Translations under genes and position numbers: made by a program | Shown: one piece after another, positions 47,174 through 57,844 of the stretch | Numbering within the stretch: the first letter of the stretch is position 1 | Layout of the letters: each line of letters starts with the position of its first letter | Notes under the pieces: model-generated | Seen by the model: only the letters and a program-made list of their open reading frames with translations | The model's database searches: none | Told to the model about the DNA's origin: nothing | Assembly: GCF_026163685.1 (NCBI RefSeq) | Contig: NZ_JAOXSR010000005.1 | Span: 222,351 to 286,350 of the forward strand | Origin: Oerskovia flava | Lineage (GTDB): Bacteria > Actinomycetota > Actinomycetes > Actinomycetales > Cellulomonadaceae | Reading direction: 5' to 3' | Length of the DNA stretch: 64,000 nucleotides

Positions 47174-49039
47174 TCAACGACGACGCTGGATGAGGGACAC
47201 GTCACGCACGGCCCCGCGGTCCGCGGAGGTCGCCATCGCGGCGTACGCCTGCAGCGCCGGGGACACGTAGCGGTCGCGGTCGACGGGCTGCCACGGGTTC
47301 TCGGACGCCTCCATCTTGGCGCGTCGCTCGGCGAGCACCTCGTCGGGGACGTTGAGCCGGATGAGCCGGGTGTCGACGTCGATCTCGATCTCGTCACCGT
47401 CCTCGACGAGGGCGATGACGCCGCCGGCCGCGGCCTCGGGCGAGACGTGGCCGACGGAGATGCCGCTCGACCCGCCGGAGAACCGGCCGTCGGTGATGAG
47501 CGCGCACACCTTGCCGAGCCCACGACCCTTGATGAACGACGTCGGGTAGAGCATCTCCTGCATGCCCGGCCCGCCCGCGGGGCCCTCGTAGCGCACGACG
47601 ACGACGTGCCCTGGCTCGACCTGCTTGGTGAGGATCTTCTCGACGGCCTCGTCCTGCGACTCGCACACGAGCGCCCGGCCGACGAAGTGGAACACGTCCG
47701 GGTCGACGCCCGCGGTCTTGAACACGGCACCGTCCTCGGCCAGGTTCCCGCGCAGCACGGCGAGGCCGCCCTCGACGGTGTACGCGTGCTCGAGGTCGCG
47801 GATGCAGCCCTCCGCGGCGTCGGTGTCGAGGTGGTCCCACCGGTTCGACGTCGAGAACGCCTGCGTGGTCCGGACCCCGCCGGGCGCGGCGTGGAACAGC
47901 TCGACGGCGCGCTCGGTCGCCTTGCCGCCGCGCACGTCCCAGTCGTCGAGCCACGCACGCAGCGTCGGCGTGTGCACGGAGGTGACGTCGTGGTCGAGCA
48001 GGCCGGCGCGGTCGAGCTCGCCGAGCAGGGCGGGGATGCCGCCGGCGCGGTGCACGTCCTCCATGTGGAACCGCGGGTGGTTCGGTGCGACCTTGGACAG
48101 GCACGGGACGGCGCGGCTGATCCGCTCGATGTCGGTGAGGTCGAAGTCGATCTCCCCCTCCTGGGCGGCGGCGAGGACGTGCAGCACCGTGTTCGTCGAC
48201 CCGCCCATCGCGACGTCGAGCGCCATCGCGTTGGTGAACGCCGCCCGGTTCGCGATGGAGCGCGGCGCGGCGGTGTCGTCCTCCTCGTCGTAGTACCGGC
48301 GGGCGAGGTCCACGATGGTCCGGCCGGCCTCGAGGAAGAGCTCGCGGCGGGCGGCGTGCGTCGCGAGGGTCGACCCGTTGCCGGGCAGCGACAGCCCGAG
48401 CGCCTCGGTGAGGCAGTTCATCGAGTTCGCGGTGAACATCCCGGAGCACGAGCCGCACGTGGGGCACGCGTTCTCCTCGACCTGGGCGAGGGCCGCGTCG
48501 CTGACCGCGTCGTCCGCCGCGTAGTTGATCGCGTTGACGAGGTTCAGGGGTGTGGAGGCGACGCCGTCGGCCACGACGGCCTTGCCCGCCTCCATGGGGC
48601 CGCCCGAGACGAAGATCACCGGGATGTTGAGCCGCAGCGCGGCGTTGAGCATGCCCGGGGTGATCTTGTCGCAGTTGGAGATGCACACGATGGCGTCGGC
48701 ACAGTGCGCGTTGACCATGTACTCGACGGAGTCGGCGATGAGGTCGCGGCTCGGCAGCGAGTAGAGCATCCCGGCGTGGCCCATCGCGATGCCGTCGTCG
48801 ACGGCGATGGTGTTGAACTCCTTGGAGACGCCGCCCGCCTCACGGATCGCGGAGGCGACGAGGTCGCCCATGTCCTTGAGGTGCACGTGACCCGGGACGA
48901 ACTGCGTGTACGAGTTCGCGATCGCGATGATCGGCTTGCCGAAGTCCTCCGAGCCCATGCCGGTCGCGCGCCAGAGCGCACGCGCTCCGGACATGTTGCG
49001 ACCGTGGGTGGACGTCCGAGAGCGCAGGGGACGGCTCAT
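47174..49039 (-). CDS. ilvD: dihydroxy-acid dehydratase (621-residue type)
   Basis: 621-residue dehydratase close in length and motifs to E. coli Ilv[29 protein letters not shown] at the start is typical of that group; the cluster Cys residues are in [10 protein letters not shown] and [28 protein letters not shown], and [19 protein letters not shown] is intact. It stands 22 bases before the second ilvD gene. ATG at 49039 with GAAGGAG. Two enzymes of different subtypes in one locus raise the question whether both serve the same pathway. Confidence 0.94.
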   Translation of the reverse strand: MSRPLRSRTSTHGRNMSGARALWRATGMGSEDFGKPIIAIANSYTQFVPGHVHLKDMGDLVASAIREAGGVSKEFNTIAVDDGIAMGHAGMLYSLPSRDLIADSVEYMVNAHCADAIVCISNCDKITPGMLNAALRLNIPVIFVSGGPMEAGKAVVADGVASTPLNLVNAINYAADDAVSDAALAQVEENACPTCGSCSGMFTANSMNCLTEALGLSLPGNGSTLATHAARRELFLEAGRTIVDLARRYYDEEDDTAAPRSIANRAAFTNAMALDVAMGGSTNTVLHVLAAAQEGEIDFDLTDIERISRAVPCLSKVAPNHPRFHMEDVHRAGGIPALLGELDRAGLLDHDVTSVHTPTLRAWLDDWDVRGGKATERAVELFHAAPGGVRTTQAFSTSNRWDHLDTDAAEGCIRDLEHAYTVEGGLAVLRGNLAEDGAVFKTAGVDPDVFHFVGRALVCESQDEAVEKILTKQVEPGHVVVVRYEGPAGGPGMQEMLYPTSFIKGRGLGKVCALITDGRFSGGSSGISVGHVSPEAAAGGVIALVEDGDEIEIDVDTRLIRLNVPDEVLAERRAKMEASENPWQPVDRDRYVSPALQAYAAMATSADRGAVRDVSLIQRRR

Positions 49040-49305
49040 GTCAGCTCCTTCGAGTGGTGCGGCACCGCGGCCGAGCGGCGCCCGGCCACTGTACGACCGG
49101 CGGGAACGGCCCGGGCGGTGCCGTCCGCCCTGTGGTCGAGCGCGTGGGAGCGCGACCTCCTTACCCGCACACGTACGCGGTCCCCGGTACGGGTATTCCC
49201 CACAATCACGACGAAAGGGTTGAACGACCCGGACCCAGGTGGGACGTTGTGCCGACCGACGCGCGGCGTCGGACTCCCCCCAGACATTCCCGAGAAGGGC
49301 ACACC

Positions 49306-49962
49306 ATGACCGCGCCTGCCACCGAGACATCCGACGCGACATCCGACGCGACATCCACCGGCACCCCGGCCGGCACACCGAACGGCACACCGAACGGCAC
49401 AGCGCCCGGGGCCACCCGGCGGTCCGGTGAGGTCGCGACCGGCGGCCGCACCCAGCACGACGTCGTCACGACCCCCGCCGCGCGCCGCGCCCTGGCCCTC
49501 GCCCGGGTCGGCGTCGCGCTCGTCTTCCTGTGGCCGTTCCTCGACAAGCTCCTCGGGCTCGGGTACGCGACCGCACCCGAGAACGCCTGGGTCCGCGGCG
49601 GGGAACCGACCCAGGGCTACCTGCAGCACGGCGCGGGCGGTCCGTTCGCGCCGACCTTCGCGGCGATCGCCGGCCCGGTCACCGACTGGCTCTTCATGGT
49701 CGGGCTCGCCGCGGTGGGCGTCGCGCTGCTGCTAGGCATCGGTGTGCGCGTGGCCGCGGTCGCGGGCTCGCTGCTCATGGCGCTGCTGTGGGTCGCCGGG
49801 TGGCCGCTCGCGGCCGGTTCCACCAACCCCGTGGTGGACTCCCACGTCGTCGTCATCCTCCTGCTCGCGGTCCTCGCCCTGACCTTCGCCGGGGAGACGT
49901 GGGGGCTCGGACGGCGGTGGGCACGCCTGCCTCTGGTGCGCCGGCTCCCCTGGCTCCGCTGA
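49306..49962 (+). CDS. DoxX family membrane protein
   Basis: 218-residue protein. The first 60 residues are polar and repetitive ([28 protein letters not shown], encoded by short direct DNA repeats). Four hydrophobic helices follow (from about 68, 120, 142 and 175), with [23 protein letters not shown] typical of DoxX-like proteins. The function of such proteins is uncertain. GAGAAGGG precedes the ATG. The 266-base region before it holds CACAAT at 49201-49206 as a possible -10 box and nothing else clear. Confidence 0.8.
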   Translation: MTAPATETSDATSDATSTGTPAGTPNGTPNGTAPGATRRSGEVATGGRTQHDVVTTPAARRALALARVGVALVFLWPFLDKLLGLGYATAPENAWVRGGEPTQGYLQHGAGGPFAPTFAAIAGPVTDWLFMVGLAAVGVALLLGIGVRVAAVAGSLLMALLWVAGWPLAAGSTNPVVDSHVVVILLLAVLALTFAGETWGLGRRWARLPLVRRLPWLR

Positions 49963-50009
49963 TACGTCGGCGAGCGCGCCGGCGGGGCGCGTCTATGGGC
50001 ACGCCCGGA

Positions 50010-50015
50010 TACCGT
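50010..50015 (+). promoter_or_regulatory. leaderless -10 box of the photolyase gene
   Basis: TACCGT, six bases before the ATG. Confidence 0.55.
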
Positions 50016-50021
50016 GTCGAG

Positions 50022-51398
50022 ATGACGTCGATCCACTGGTTCCGCCGTGACCTGCGCCTGTCCGACAACCCCGCTCTCGCCGCCGCCGTGGCCGAGGCGC
50101 GGGACGCGGGCAGCGACGTCGTCGGGCTCTACGTCCTGGACCCGCGCCTGTGGGAGTCAGCGGGCGCTCCGCGTCGTGCCTACCTCGCCCGCAGCCTCCG
50201 GGCGCTCGAGGAGGCGACCGGTGGCCGGCTCGTCGTGCGGCACGGCGACCCGCGGGAGATCGTGCCGCAGGTCGCGCGCGAGGTCGGGGCCGGCGTGGTG
50301 CACGTCGCGGCGAGCTACGAGCCCTACGGGGCGCGCCGTGACCGGGAGGTCGAGCAGGCCCTGCCCGACGTCGGCGCCCACCTCGAGCGCACCGGCTCGC
50401 CGTACGCGGTGGCGCCCGGGCGGGTGCGGAACAAGCAGGGCGACCCGTTCCAGGTGTTCACCCCCTTCCGCAACGCGTGGCTCGAGCACGGCTGGCGCGC
50501 CCCGGTACCGCGCCCGCGCGAGGTCCCCTGGGCCGACGTCCGCTCGGACGGGGTCCCGGACGACCCCGGCACCGACGCCGGGCTGCCGGCTGCCGGCGAG
50601 CTCGCGGCGCGCCGGCGCTGGCGCGAGTTCCTCACCGACCACCTCGCGGGCTACGCGAGCGAGCGCGACCGCCCGGACCGCCCCGCGACGTCGGGCATGT
50701 CGATCCCGCTCAAGTGGGGCGAGGTGCACCCGCGGACGCTGCTCGCGGACCTGCGCGAGGCCCTCGACGACGGCGCGCCGTCGGACGACGTGACGACGTT
50801 CCGCTCCGAGCTCGCCTGGCGCGAGTTCCACGCCGACGTGCTCCACCACCACCCGGGCGCGGCGCGCCGTTCGCTGCGCGACGTCGTGCCCGAGGACGCA
50901 TGGGCGAGCGGGTCCACCGAGGACGAGTACCTGGCGGCGTGGGCGGCGGGCCGCACGGGGTACCCGATGGTCGACGCGGGCATGCGCCAGCTCCTCGCCG
51001 AGGGCTGGATGCACAACCGGGTGCGGATGGTCGTGGCGTCGTTCCTCGTCAAGGACCTGCACGTGCGCTGGCAGCGCGGCGCCGACCACTTCATGGCGCA
51101 CCTGGCCGACGGGGACGTGTCGCAGAACCAGCTGAACTGGCAGTGGGTGGCCGGCACGGGACGTGACGCGGCGCCGTACTTCCGCATCTTCAACCCGGTG
51201 ACCCAGGGCAAGAAGTTCGACCCGGACGGCACGTACGTCCGGCGCTGGGTCCCCGAGCTGCGCGACGTCCCGGGCAGGGCCGTGCACGAGCCGTGGGCAC
51301 TCGACCGGCCACCCGCCGACTACCCCGAGCAGATCGTGGACCACGGCGTCGAGCGCAAGGTGTCGCTGGACGACTTCGAACGCGGCAAGCGCGCCTGA
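50022..51398 (+). CDS. phr: deoxyribodipyrimidine photo-lyase
   Basis: 458-residue photolyase of class I that repairs pyrimidine dimers with blue light. The N-terminal antenna domain starts IHWFRRDLRLSDNPAL; the FAD domain has FRSELAWREFHADVLHHHPG, GYPMVDAGMRQLLAEGWMHNRVRMVVASFLVKDLHVRWQRGADHF, and DGDVSQNQLNWQWVAGTGRDAAPYFRIFNP, where the Asn in the SQNQLNWQW region is that of true photolyases. The length is as expected. Confidence 0.95.
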   Translation: MTSIHWFRRDLRLSDNPALAAAVAEARDAGSDVVGLYVLDPRLWESAGAPRRAYLARSLRALEEATGGRLVVRHGDPREIVPQVAREVGAGVVHVAASYEPYGARRDREVEQALPDVGAHLERTGSPYAVAPGRVRNKQGDPFQVFTPFRNAWLEHGWRAPVPRPREVPWADVRSDGVPDDPGTDAGLPAAGELAARRRWREFLTDHLAGYASERDRPDRPATSGMSIPLKWGEVHPRTLLADLREALDDGAPSDDVTTFRSELAWREFHADVLHHHPGAARRSLRDVVPEDAWASGSTEDEYLAAWAAGRTGYPMVDAGMRQLLAEGWMHNRVRMVVASFLVKDLHVRWQRGADHFMAHLADGDVSQNQLNWQWVAGTGRDAAPYFRIFNPVTQGKKFDPDGTYVRRWVPELRDVPGRAVHEPWALDRPPADYPEQIVDHGVERKVSLDDFERGKRA

Positions 51399-51421
51399 CC
51401 CGCAGCGGTCACCCGCAGCGC

Positions 51422-52546
51422 TCAGCCGGCCACGGCGGGCGGCGGGGCCTCGTGCGGGACGAGTGCGCGGTGCGCCTCCGGCAGCGCGGCCCACCAGCGT
51501 CGTCGCGCCGCCACGAGGTCCTCGGGCGAGAGGTCGCCCCACACGCGCAGCCGCGACAGCCCGCCGTCGGGGTACACGTCCAGGCGCAGGTGCGTCGCGG
51601 GCGGCGCGTCCGCGACGACGTACCGGTGGCGGGTGTCCGCGAGCACGTCGGTGCGGGGCAGCACGTCCACCCAGGTGCCCGACGGCGCCCCCGCGGTCAG
51701 GTCGTCGCCCTCCCCCGGGTGCGTCCCGGCGTCGTGCACCGCGAGGCGCACCGCGCCCGGCGCGTTGCCTACGAAGTACGTCGTGTCGACCTCCACGTGC
51801 CGCACCGTCCCGCGCTGCGCGAGCGCGAACACGGCGACGTCGTTGCCCGGCCCGCGCCGACGCGCGTTCTCCCAGCCCTGACCCATGTGGGCGGCGCGGC
51901 CCGGCATGATGAGGTTCGCCGGCGAGGAGTAGAACGCGTCGGACGTCTCGACGAGCCGGCCCCCGTTCTCCGCCGCGGCGAGATCGATCGTGCCGACCAG
52001 GAAGCGCGGGTCGGCGACGACCTCGCCGTGCACCCGCAGCCGCGCGACGCCGCCGTCGGGGTAGATCGTCAGGCGCACGTGCGTCCAGCGGGTCCGGTCG
52101 TCCACCTCGTAGGCGTTCGGCGAGTCGCCCTGGGCTTCCTGGCGCTCCACGATCGTGGTCCAGGGTGCGGCGAGCAGCTCCTCGGTCGACGGGTAGCCCT
52201 CGACCGACGTCGCCTCGACCGAGACGTACGGCGGGTAGTTCCCGCGGAACCACGCCGTGTCGACGACGACTCCGTGCACGATCCCCGCGGCGCCCAGCCG
52301 CACGATCGCCGCGTCCCGGTCGCCGCCGTCGCGCCGCCGCCGGGTCTCCCAGCCGTCGTAGACCTTCCCCTTGTGCCCGAACACCGTCGGGTCGAACACC
52401 GACGGGCCGGGCGTGATGAGGTTCTCCCGCTGCGCGAAGAGCTCGTCGCTCGCCCACACGACGCTGCCCCCGAGCGCGCGGGACGCGAGGTCGGGCAGGG
52501 CGAGGAAGCGCGCGGCGGGGACGGCGTCGGCGTGCGGTGCGGTCAT
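51422..52546 (-). CDS. alc: allantoicase
   Basis: 374-residue enzyme with two tandem allantoicase repeats, each shown by WFRGNYPPYVSVEATSVEGYPS and TTYFVGNAPGAVRLAVHDAG, and by HVRLTIYPDGGVARLRVHGEV and HLRLDVYPDGGLSRLRVWGDL. The N-terminal GGSVVWASDELFAQRENLI is conserved. It cleaves allantoate to ureidoglycolate and urea. Its ATG shares one base with the allantoinase stop (TGATG). Last gene of the aceB operon. Confidence 0.96.
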   Translation of the reverse strand: MTAPHADAVPAARFLALPDLASRALGGSVVWASDELFAQRENLITPGPSVFDPTVFGHKGKVYDGWETRRRRDGGDRDAAIVRLGAAGIVHGVVVDTAWFRGNYPPYVSVEATSVEGYPSTEELLAAPWTTIVERQEAQGDSPNAYEVDDRTRWTHVRLTIYPDGGVARLRVHGEVVADPRFLVGTIDLAAAENGGRLVETSDAFYSSPANLIMPGRAAHMGQGWENARRRGPGNDVAVFALAQRGTVRHVEVDTTYFVGNAPGAVRLAVHDAGTHPGEGDDLTAGAPSGTWVDVLPRTDVLADTRHRYVVADAPPATHLRLDVYPDGGLSRLRVWGDLSPEDLVAARRRWWAALPEAHRALVPHEAPPPAVAG

Positions 52547-53901
52547 CAGGAGAGTCCTCTCGTCAGTAGCCGTCCGGCGGGTCGGGTGAGGTCGACCTCG
52601 TGACCGCGCAGGAAGGTGGTCATCACGACGCCCGCGAGCGCGCGGTCCGCGTACGGCGTGATGGGGTTCTTGTGGTGCAGGCGCGCCGGGTCGACCACGA
52701 ACGCCGCGTCCGGCTCGAAGACGACGAGGTCCGCGTCGTGCCCGACGGCGATCGCGCCCTTGCGCGTGAGGCCCGCGAGCGCCGCGGGCCGGGCGGACAT
52801 CCACTCGACGACGCGCGCGAGCGGCACACCGCGGGTGCGGGCGGCCGTCCAGACGATCGACAGGCCGAGCTGCAGGGACGAGACCCCGCCCCACGCGATC
52901 CCGAAGTCGCCCGTGTCGAACGCCTTGAGGTCGGCGGTCGACGGCGAGTGGTCGGAGACGACGGCGTCGATGGTGCCGTCGAGCAGCCCTTCCCAGAGGA
53001 GCTCGCGGTTGTCGGCCTCGCGGATCGGTGGGCAGCACTTGAACTGCGTCGCCCCGTCCGGGACCTCCTCCGCGGCGAGCGCCAGGTAGTGCGGGCACGT
53101 CTCGACCGTCAGGCGGACCCCGTCGCGCTTGGCGGAGCGGATCATCGGCAGCGCGTCGGAGCTCGACAGGTGCAGGACGTGGGCGCGGGCGCCGGTGCGT
53201 CGCGCGCGTTCGACGACCTCGGCGACGGCGAGGTTCTCCGCGCCGCGCGGCCGTGACGCGAGGAACGCCGCGTAGTCCTCGCCGTGGGGGCTGGGGGCGT
53301 GGTCGATCGCCCGCGAGTCCTCGGCGTGCACGATCATCAGCCCGTCGAACTCCGCGAGGATCCTCAGGTCGACCTCGAGGTCGTCGGGTTCGAGGAAGCC
53401 GAACTCCTCGACGCCGGAGTGCAGCAGGAAGCACTTGAAGCCGAAGACGCCCGCGTCCCACAGCGCGCGCAGCTCGCCGGCATTGCCCGGCACAGCCCCG
53501 CCCCAGAACCCGACGTCGACGAAGACCTGGTCCTGCGCCGCGCTCCGCTTGAGCTGCAGCGCCTGCACGTCGGTCGTGGGCGGGACGGAGTTGAGCGGCA
53601 TGTCGACGATCGTCGTGACCCCGCCCGCGGCGGCGGCCCGCGTCGCCGAGGCGAAGCCCTCCCAGTGCGTACGACCCGGCTCGTTGACGTGGACGTGTGT
53701 GTCGACCAGCCCGGGGATCAGCACCTGGTCGCCCGTCAGCTCGACGACCCGCTCGCCGACGAGCCCCGCGCCCAGGGGCTCGATCGTCCGGATCATCCCG
53801 TCCGCGATCCCCACCTCGCGCGGCTGGAACCCGGACGCGACGAGCACCCGCTCACCGCGCACCACGAGGTCGAGGTCGGGCCTGTCCGTCGGCTGGTTCA
53901 C
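52546..53901 (-). CDS. allB: allantoinase
   Basis: 451-residue cyclic amidohydrolase that opens allantoin to allantoate. Metal ligands are in PGLVDTHVHVNEPGRTHWEGF (His 69 and His 71), the carboxylated Lys is in GVFGFKCFLLHSG, later ligands are in LMIVHAEDS and ARAHVLHLSS, and the Asp is in VVSDHSPS. GTG start at 53901, overlapping the DUF6986 stop (GTGA). Confidence 0.95.
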   Translation of the reverse strand: MNQPTDRPDLDLVVRGERVLVASGFQPREVGIADGMIRTIEPLGAGLVGERVVELTGDQVLIPGLVDTHVHVNEPGRTHWEGFASATRAAAAGGVTTIVDMPLNSVPPTTDVQALQLKRSAAQDQVFVDVGFWGGAVPGNAGELRALWDAGVFGFKCFLLHSGVEEFGFLEPDDLEVDLRILAEFDGLMIVHAEDSRAIDHAPSPHGEDYAAFLASRPRGAENLAVAEVVERARRTGARAHVLHLSSSDALPMIRSAKRDGVRLTVETCPHYLALAAEEVPDGATQFKCCPPIREADNRELLWEGLLDGTIDAVVSDHSPSTADLKAFDTGDFGIAWGGVSSLQLGLSIVWTAARTRGVPLARVVEWMSARPAALAGLTRKGAIAVGHDADLVVFEPDAAFVVDPARLHHKNPITPYADRALAGVVMTTFLRGHEVDLTRPAGRLLTRGLS

Positions 53902-55199
53902 CGGACACCTCCCGTGCTGCGCAGCGCGGCAAGGTGCGCGCGGTCCAGGCCGCTGCCCGCGCGGGTCTCGGTCTCGGTGAGCGCGCCGCAGTCGATCCCC
54001 CGCAGCACGAACCATGCCAGGGCGCGTGCGGTGGCCGGTTCGTCGAGGACCCCGCCGGGTTCCAGGCGGGTGTAGGCCGCCAACCGGCGCAGCGCGTCGA
54101 CGCTCCCCCGCCGGTAGAACGCGTACGTCGCGGCGAACCGGCTCGGGAGCTGGGCCGGGTGCAGGTCCCATCCCTGGTAGAAGCCGCGTTCGAGCGCGCG
54201 CCGCACGAGCCTCCCGTGCAGGGCCCACGCCGCGTCGACGGCCGCGGGCTCACCCACGGGCAGGACATTCGTCGACCCGTCGGACACGCGGACCCTGGTC
54301 CCGGCGGCCGCGAGCTGCATGATCGCCTTGGCGTGGTCTGCGGCCGGGTGGTCGGCGGACTGGTGCTCGGCCGCGATCCCGAGCGAGGCGCTGTAGTCGT
54401 ACGTGCCGTAGTGCAGCCCGACGACGCGCCCGGCGCCCGCGTGCACCATCAGGGCGACGGTCGCCCGGCCGTCGGCGCCGAGCACGGCCTGCGGGGTCTC
54501 GACCTGGACCTCGAAGCGCAACAGTCCCGTCGCCAGACCGTGCGCCTGCTCGAGCCGCTCGCACACCGTGGCCATGGCCTCGACCTGCGCGACGGACTGG
54601 ACCTTCGCCAGCGTGACGACGAAGCCGTCCGGCAGCCCGTCCCGGGAGCCGCCGGAGGCACCCGCGCGAGCGGCGACGAGCTCGGCGAGGAAGAGGTCGA
54701 GCGTCCGGATCCCGCGCCGGCGGGTCGCTCGCTCGAACGCCTTGATGCGGAGCCCGACGAAGGCCGGGGCGGCGCCGCGCTCCTCGGCGGCGGCAAGCTC
54801 ACGCGCAGCGGCGCGGGTGTCGGCGTCCTCGGTCGCGTCCGCGCGCCGGCCGTACCCGTCCTCGAGGTCGATCCGCAGGTCCTCGATCGGCTCGACCTCG
54901 AGCTTCGCGTCGACGAGCCGGGCGACGTGCTCGGCGAGCTCGCCGGACAGCCCGTGCACGCGGGCGAGATGCTCCGACCCGCCCGCGGCGGCGAGCGTCG
55001 CGCGGGCCTCGTCGCCCCACTGCGCGACGAGCCCGCGGTGGAAGCGGTCGGCCGGGACGTACACGGTGTGCACGGGCTGGCGGGTGCCGTCGTCGCCCGG
55101 GTACTGCTGCTCCAGCGCGTCGTCGCTCGGCCCGAGCCGGTCGTCGAGCAGGGCGAGGAGGTCCTCCCCGAGGACCGGCCCGGGGTCGTCGGGACTCAC
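53898..55199 (-). CDS. DUF6986 family protein, HpcH/HpaI (CitE-like) aldolase fold
   Basis: 433-residue protein coded between malate synthase and allantoinase. The [24 protein letters not shown] stretch and [15 protein letters not shown] look like the metal-binding Glu/Asp sites of the HpcH/HpaI/CitE superfamily, and [20 protein letters not shown] is strongly conserved in DUF6986. CitE-like relatives act on C-C bonds of 2-oxo acids or CoA thioesters, often with glyoxylate. Here it lies where a ureidoglycolate- or glyoxylate-handling enzyme would be expected. GTG start at 55199 overlaps the aceB stop (GTGA). The real reaction is unknown. Confidence 0.85.
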   Translation of the reverse strand: MSPDDPGPVLGEDLLALLDDRLGPSDDALEQQYPGDDGTRQPVHTVYVPADRFHRGLVAQWGDEARATLAAAGGSEHLARVHGLSGELAEHVARLVDAKLEVEPIEDLRIDLEDGYGRRADATEDADTRAAARELAAAEERGAAPAFVGLRIKAFERATRRRGIRTLDLFLAELVAARAGASGGSRDGLPDGFVVTLAKVQSVAQVEAMATVCERLEQAHGLATGLLRFEVQVETPQAVLGADGRATVALMVHAGAGRVVGLHYGTYDYSASLGIAAEHQSADHPAADHAKAIMQLAAAGTRVRVSDGSTNVLPVGEPAAVDAAWALHGRLVRRALERGFYQGWDLHPAQLPSRFAATYAFYRRGSVDALRRLAAYTRLEPGGVLDEPATARALAWFVLRGIDCGALTETETRAGSGLDRAHLAALRSTGGVR

Positions 55200-56845
55200 C
55201 GCCCGCCCTCCGCGCGCTCCGCGGCGACCACGGACTCGTACGCCGGGAGCGTGAGGAAGTCGACGTAGTCGTCGCCGAGGGCGATCTCGATCACGAGCTC
55301 GGCCGCGCGGGAGTAGGAGCCCACGTCGTACGCCTCGTGCCCGACGTCGTCCCGCAGCCGGGCGGTCTCCTCGCCGAGGAGCGCGCGCACGAGGTCCGCC
55401 GTGACGGTCTCGCCCGCACGGTCGCCCGCGGTGAACCGCGCGCCGCTGCGCACCCACTGCCAGACCTGCGAGCGCGAGATCTCGGCCGTCGCGGCGTCCT
55501 CCATGAGGTTGTGGATCGCGACCGCACCGTTCCCGTCGAGCCACGCCGCGACGTAGGCGACCGACACGTAGAGGTTGCCGCGCAGCCCCTCCTCGGTGAC
55601 GTCGCCCGTGGCCGACGAGGCGTCGAGGAGCTGGGCGGCGGTGACCGAGACGTCGTCGCGGCGCCGGTCCACCTGGTTCGGCCGGTCGCCGAGCACGTCG
55701 TCGAACACCTCGCGGCACACCGGCACGAGGTCGGGGTGCGCGACCCACGACCCGTCGAAGCCGTCGTGGGCCTCCCGCTGCTTGTCGGCGCGCACCTTCT
55801 CGAACGCCCGCGCCGTGACCTCCGGCTCGCGACGGTTCGGGATGACCGCGGCCATGCCGCCCATCGCGAACGCGCCGCGACGGTGGCACGTGGAGACCAG
55901 CAGGTCGGTGTACGCGCGCATGAACGGCGCCGTCATGGTGATCGCGCCCCGGTCGGGCAGCGTGAACGAGGGCCCGGAGTCACGGAAGTACTTGATGACG
56001 GAGAACAGGTAATCCCACCGGCCGGCGTTGAGGCCGGACGCGTGCTCGCGCAGCTCGTAGAGGATCTCCTCCATCTCGAACGCCGCCGGGATGGTCTCGA
56101 CGAGCACCGTGGCCCGCACCGACCCGTGCGGGATCCCCAACGCCTCCTGCGCGTGGGTGAACACGTCGTTCCACAGGCGGGCCTCGAGGTGGGACTCCAT
56201 CTTGGGCAGGTAGTAGTACGGGCCGGACCCGCGCGCGAGCAGCTCTGCGGCGTTGTGGAAGAAGTGCAGGCCGAAGTCGACGAGCGCGCCGACGGCGGGC
56301 GCGTCGTCGACGTGCACGTGCAGCTCGTCGAGGTGCCAGCCGCGCGGGCGGACGACCATCACGGCGAGCGGGGCGTCGGTGCGCAGGGCGTACGTCTTGT
56401 CGCCGTCGGCGCCGCGCTGGGTGAACGCCAGCGTGCGCCGGGTGGCATCCCGGAGCACGACCTGCCCGCCCACGACGTTGCGCCAGTGCGGTGTGGAGGC
56501 GTCCTCGAGGTCGGCGAGCCAGACCTTCGCGCCCGAGTTGAGGGCGTTGATCGCCATCTTCGGCGTCGGCGGACCCGTGATCTCCACCCGCCGGTCCTGC
56601 AGGTCGGCCGGCGCCGGCGCGACCGACCACTCGGCGTCCCGGACGGCGGCCGTGCCGGGCAGGAAGTCGAGCGTCCCGGTCCGGGCGACCTCCTCCCGGC
56701 GGGCCGCGCGCGCGGCGAGCAGCTCGTCACGGCGCGCCCCGAAGCGACGCTGCAGCTCACCGACGAAGGCGAGCGCCTCGGGCGTGAGGACCTCCTCGGA
56801 ACGGTCGACCGTAGGGGCCTCGATGATCTGCGTCGTTCCCGACAT
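55196..56845 (-). CDS. aceB: malate synthase A
   Basis: 549-residue malate synthase that condenses glyoxylate and acetyl-CoA to malate. Motifs: [89 protein letters not shown] (Mg ligand Glu), [14 protein letters not shown] and the C-terminal catalytic Asp in the [29 protein letters not shown] region. Isocitrate lyase is not nearby; the glyoxylate most likely comes from allantoin. It heads the operon aceB-DUF6986-allB-alc. ATG at 56845 with AGGAAGGA. Confidence 0.96.
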   Translation of the reverse strand: MSGTTQIIEAPTVDRSEEVLTPEALAFVGELQRRFGARRDELLAARAARREEVARTGTLDFLPGTAAVRDAEWSVAPAPADLQDRRVEITGPPTPKMAINALNSGAKVWLADLEDASTPHWRNVVGGQVVLRDATRRTLAFTQRGADGDKTYALRTDAPLAVMVVRPRGWHLDELHVHVDDAPAVGALVDFGLHFFHNAAELLARGSGPYYYLPKMESHLEARLWNDVFTHAQEALGIPHGSVRATVLVETIPAAFEMEEILYELREHASGLNAGRWDYLFSVIKYFRDSGPSFTLPDRGAITMTAPFMRAYTDLLVSTCHRRGAFAMGGMAAVIPNRREPEVTARAFEKVRADKQREAHDGFDGSWVAHPDLVPVCREVFDDVLGDRPNQVDRRRDDVSVTAAQLLDASSATGDVTEEGLRGNLYVSVAYVAAWLDGNGAVAIHNLMEDAATAEISRSQVWQWVRSGARFTAGDRAGETVTADLVRALLGEETARLRDDVGHEAYDVGSYSRAAELVIEIALGDDYVDFLTLPAYESVVAAERAEGGR

Positions 56846-56880
56846 GCTGGTCCTTCCTCGTGCTCGACGTGTCGTACTGT

Positions 56881-56895
56881 TTCCGTGATACGGAA
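56881..56895. promoter_or_regulatory. AllR/IclR-type operator before aceB
   Basis: TTCCG-TGATA-CGGAA, a 15-bp palindrome 36 bases upstream of the aceB start and in front of the divergent IclR gene. Context CTGTTTCCG...CGGAATGA is the same as at 59661-59685. Confidence 0.7.
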
Positions 56896-56972
56896 TGATG
56901 GTCGGTCGACGCGTTCCCCTGCGCACAGCCGCGACCGGACGACCATCCGCTCGACGACGAGAGGCACGCACC

Positions 56973-57755
56973 ATGACCGAGAGCGAGGAGCCGCCCCGGC
57001 GGACCGGGACGGCCGCAGGGAACGTCCAGTCCGTCGACCGGGCGATCGACCTGCTCGAGCTGCTCGCCGACGCCGGCGGGCAGGCGACGCTCAGCGAGCT
57101 CGCCGAGGCCGCGCGGCTGCCGCTGCCCACGATCCACCGGCTCCTGCGCACGCTCCTCGGACGCGGGTACGTCCGCCAGACGCCGTCGCGCCGTTACACC
57201 CTGGGTCCCCGGCTGATCCGGCTCGGCGAGAGCGCCGGCCGGCAGCTCGGTGCCGGCGCCCGGCCGCACCTCGAGCAGCTCGCCGACCGGCTCGGCGAGT
57301 CCGCGAACCTCGCCATGATCGACCGCGACATGGTCGTGTACGTCGCCCAGGCGTCCTCCCGGCACGCGATGCGGACGTTCACGGAGGTCGGACGCCGGGT
57401 CTTCCCCCACAGCACCGGCGTGGGCAAGGCGGTGCTCGCCCAGCTCCCCGACAGCACGGTCCGCGAGATCGTCGCCCGCACCGGGATGCCACCGGCGACC
57501 AGCGCGACCATCACCGACGTCGACGACCTGCTCGTCGAGCTCCACCGGACCCGTGAGCGGGGGTACGCGATCGACGACGGCGAGCAGGAGCTCGGGGTGC
57601 GCTGCTTCGCCGTGGGTGTCCCGGACGCCCCGACCCCGACCGCGCTCTCCGTCTCCGGACCCACGACCCGCGTGAGCGTCGAGTTCGGCGAGTCCGCCGT
57701 CCCGATCCTGCACGAGGCCGCCCGCGTCCTCGCGCGCGAGCTCGTCACGACCTGA
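56973..57755 (+). CDS. IclR family transcriptional regulator (AllR-like)
   Basis: 260-residue IclR-type regulator. The winged helix-turn-helix covers about residues 20-80 ([48 protein letters not shown]), and the effector domain includes [13 protein letters not shown] and [25 protein letters not shown]. It is placed between the allantoin operon and the urate operon and is divergent from aceB. Actinobacterial AllR represses such genes and is released by allantoin, allantoate or glyoxylate derivatives; this role is inferred from position. ATG at 56973 with GAGAGG. Confidence 0.9.
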   Translation: MTESEEPPRRTGTAAGNVQSVDRAIDLLELLADAGGQATLSELAEAARLPLPTIHRLLRTLLGRGYVRQTPSRRYTLGPRLIRLGESAGRQLGAGARPHLEQLADRLGESANLAMIDRDMVVYVAQASSRHAMRTFTEVGRRVFPHSTGVGKAVLAQLPDSTVREIVARTGMPPATSATITDVDDLLVELHRTRERGYAIDDGEQELGVRCFAVGVPDAPTPTALSVSGPTTRVSVEFGESAVPILHEAARVLARELVTT

Positions 57756-57759
57756 CCCG

Positions 57760-57793
57760 CCCGCACGCAGCGGCCGGGTCCGGTGCGTGCGGG
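57760..57793. terminator. hairpin between convergent IclR and uricase genes
   Basis: 9-bp stem CCCGCACGC / GCGTGCGGG, 16-base loop, in the 89-base gap. Confidence 0.5.
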
Positions 57794-57844
57794 GGGTCCG
57801 GTGGGTTCCGTGGTGTCGGTCGGCTCCCGTGCCCATGGTGCGCC

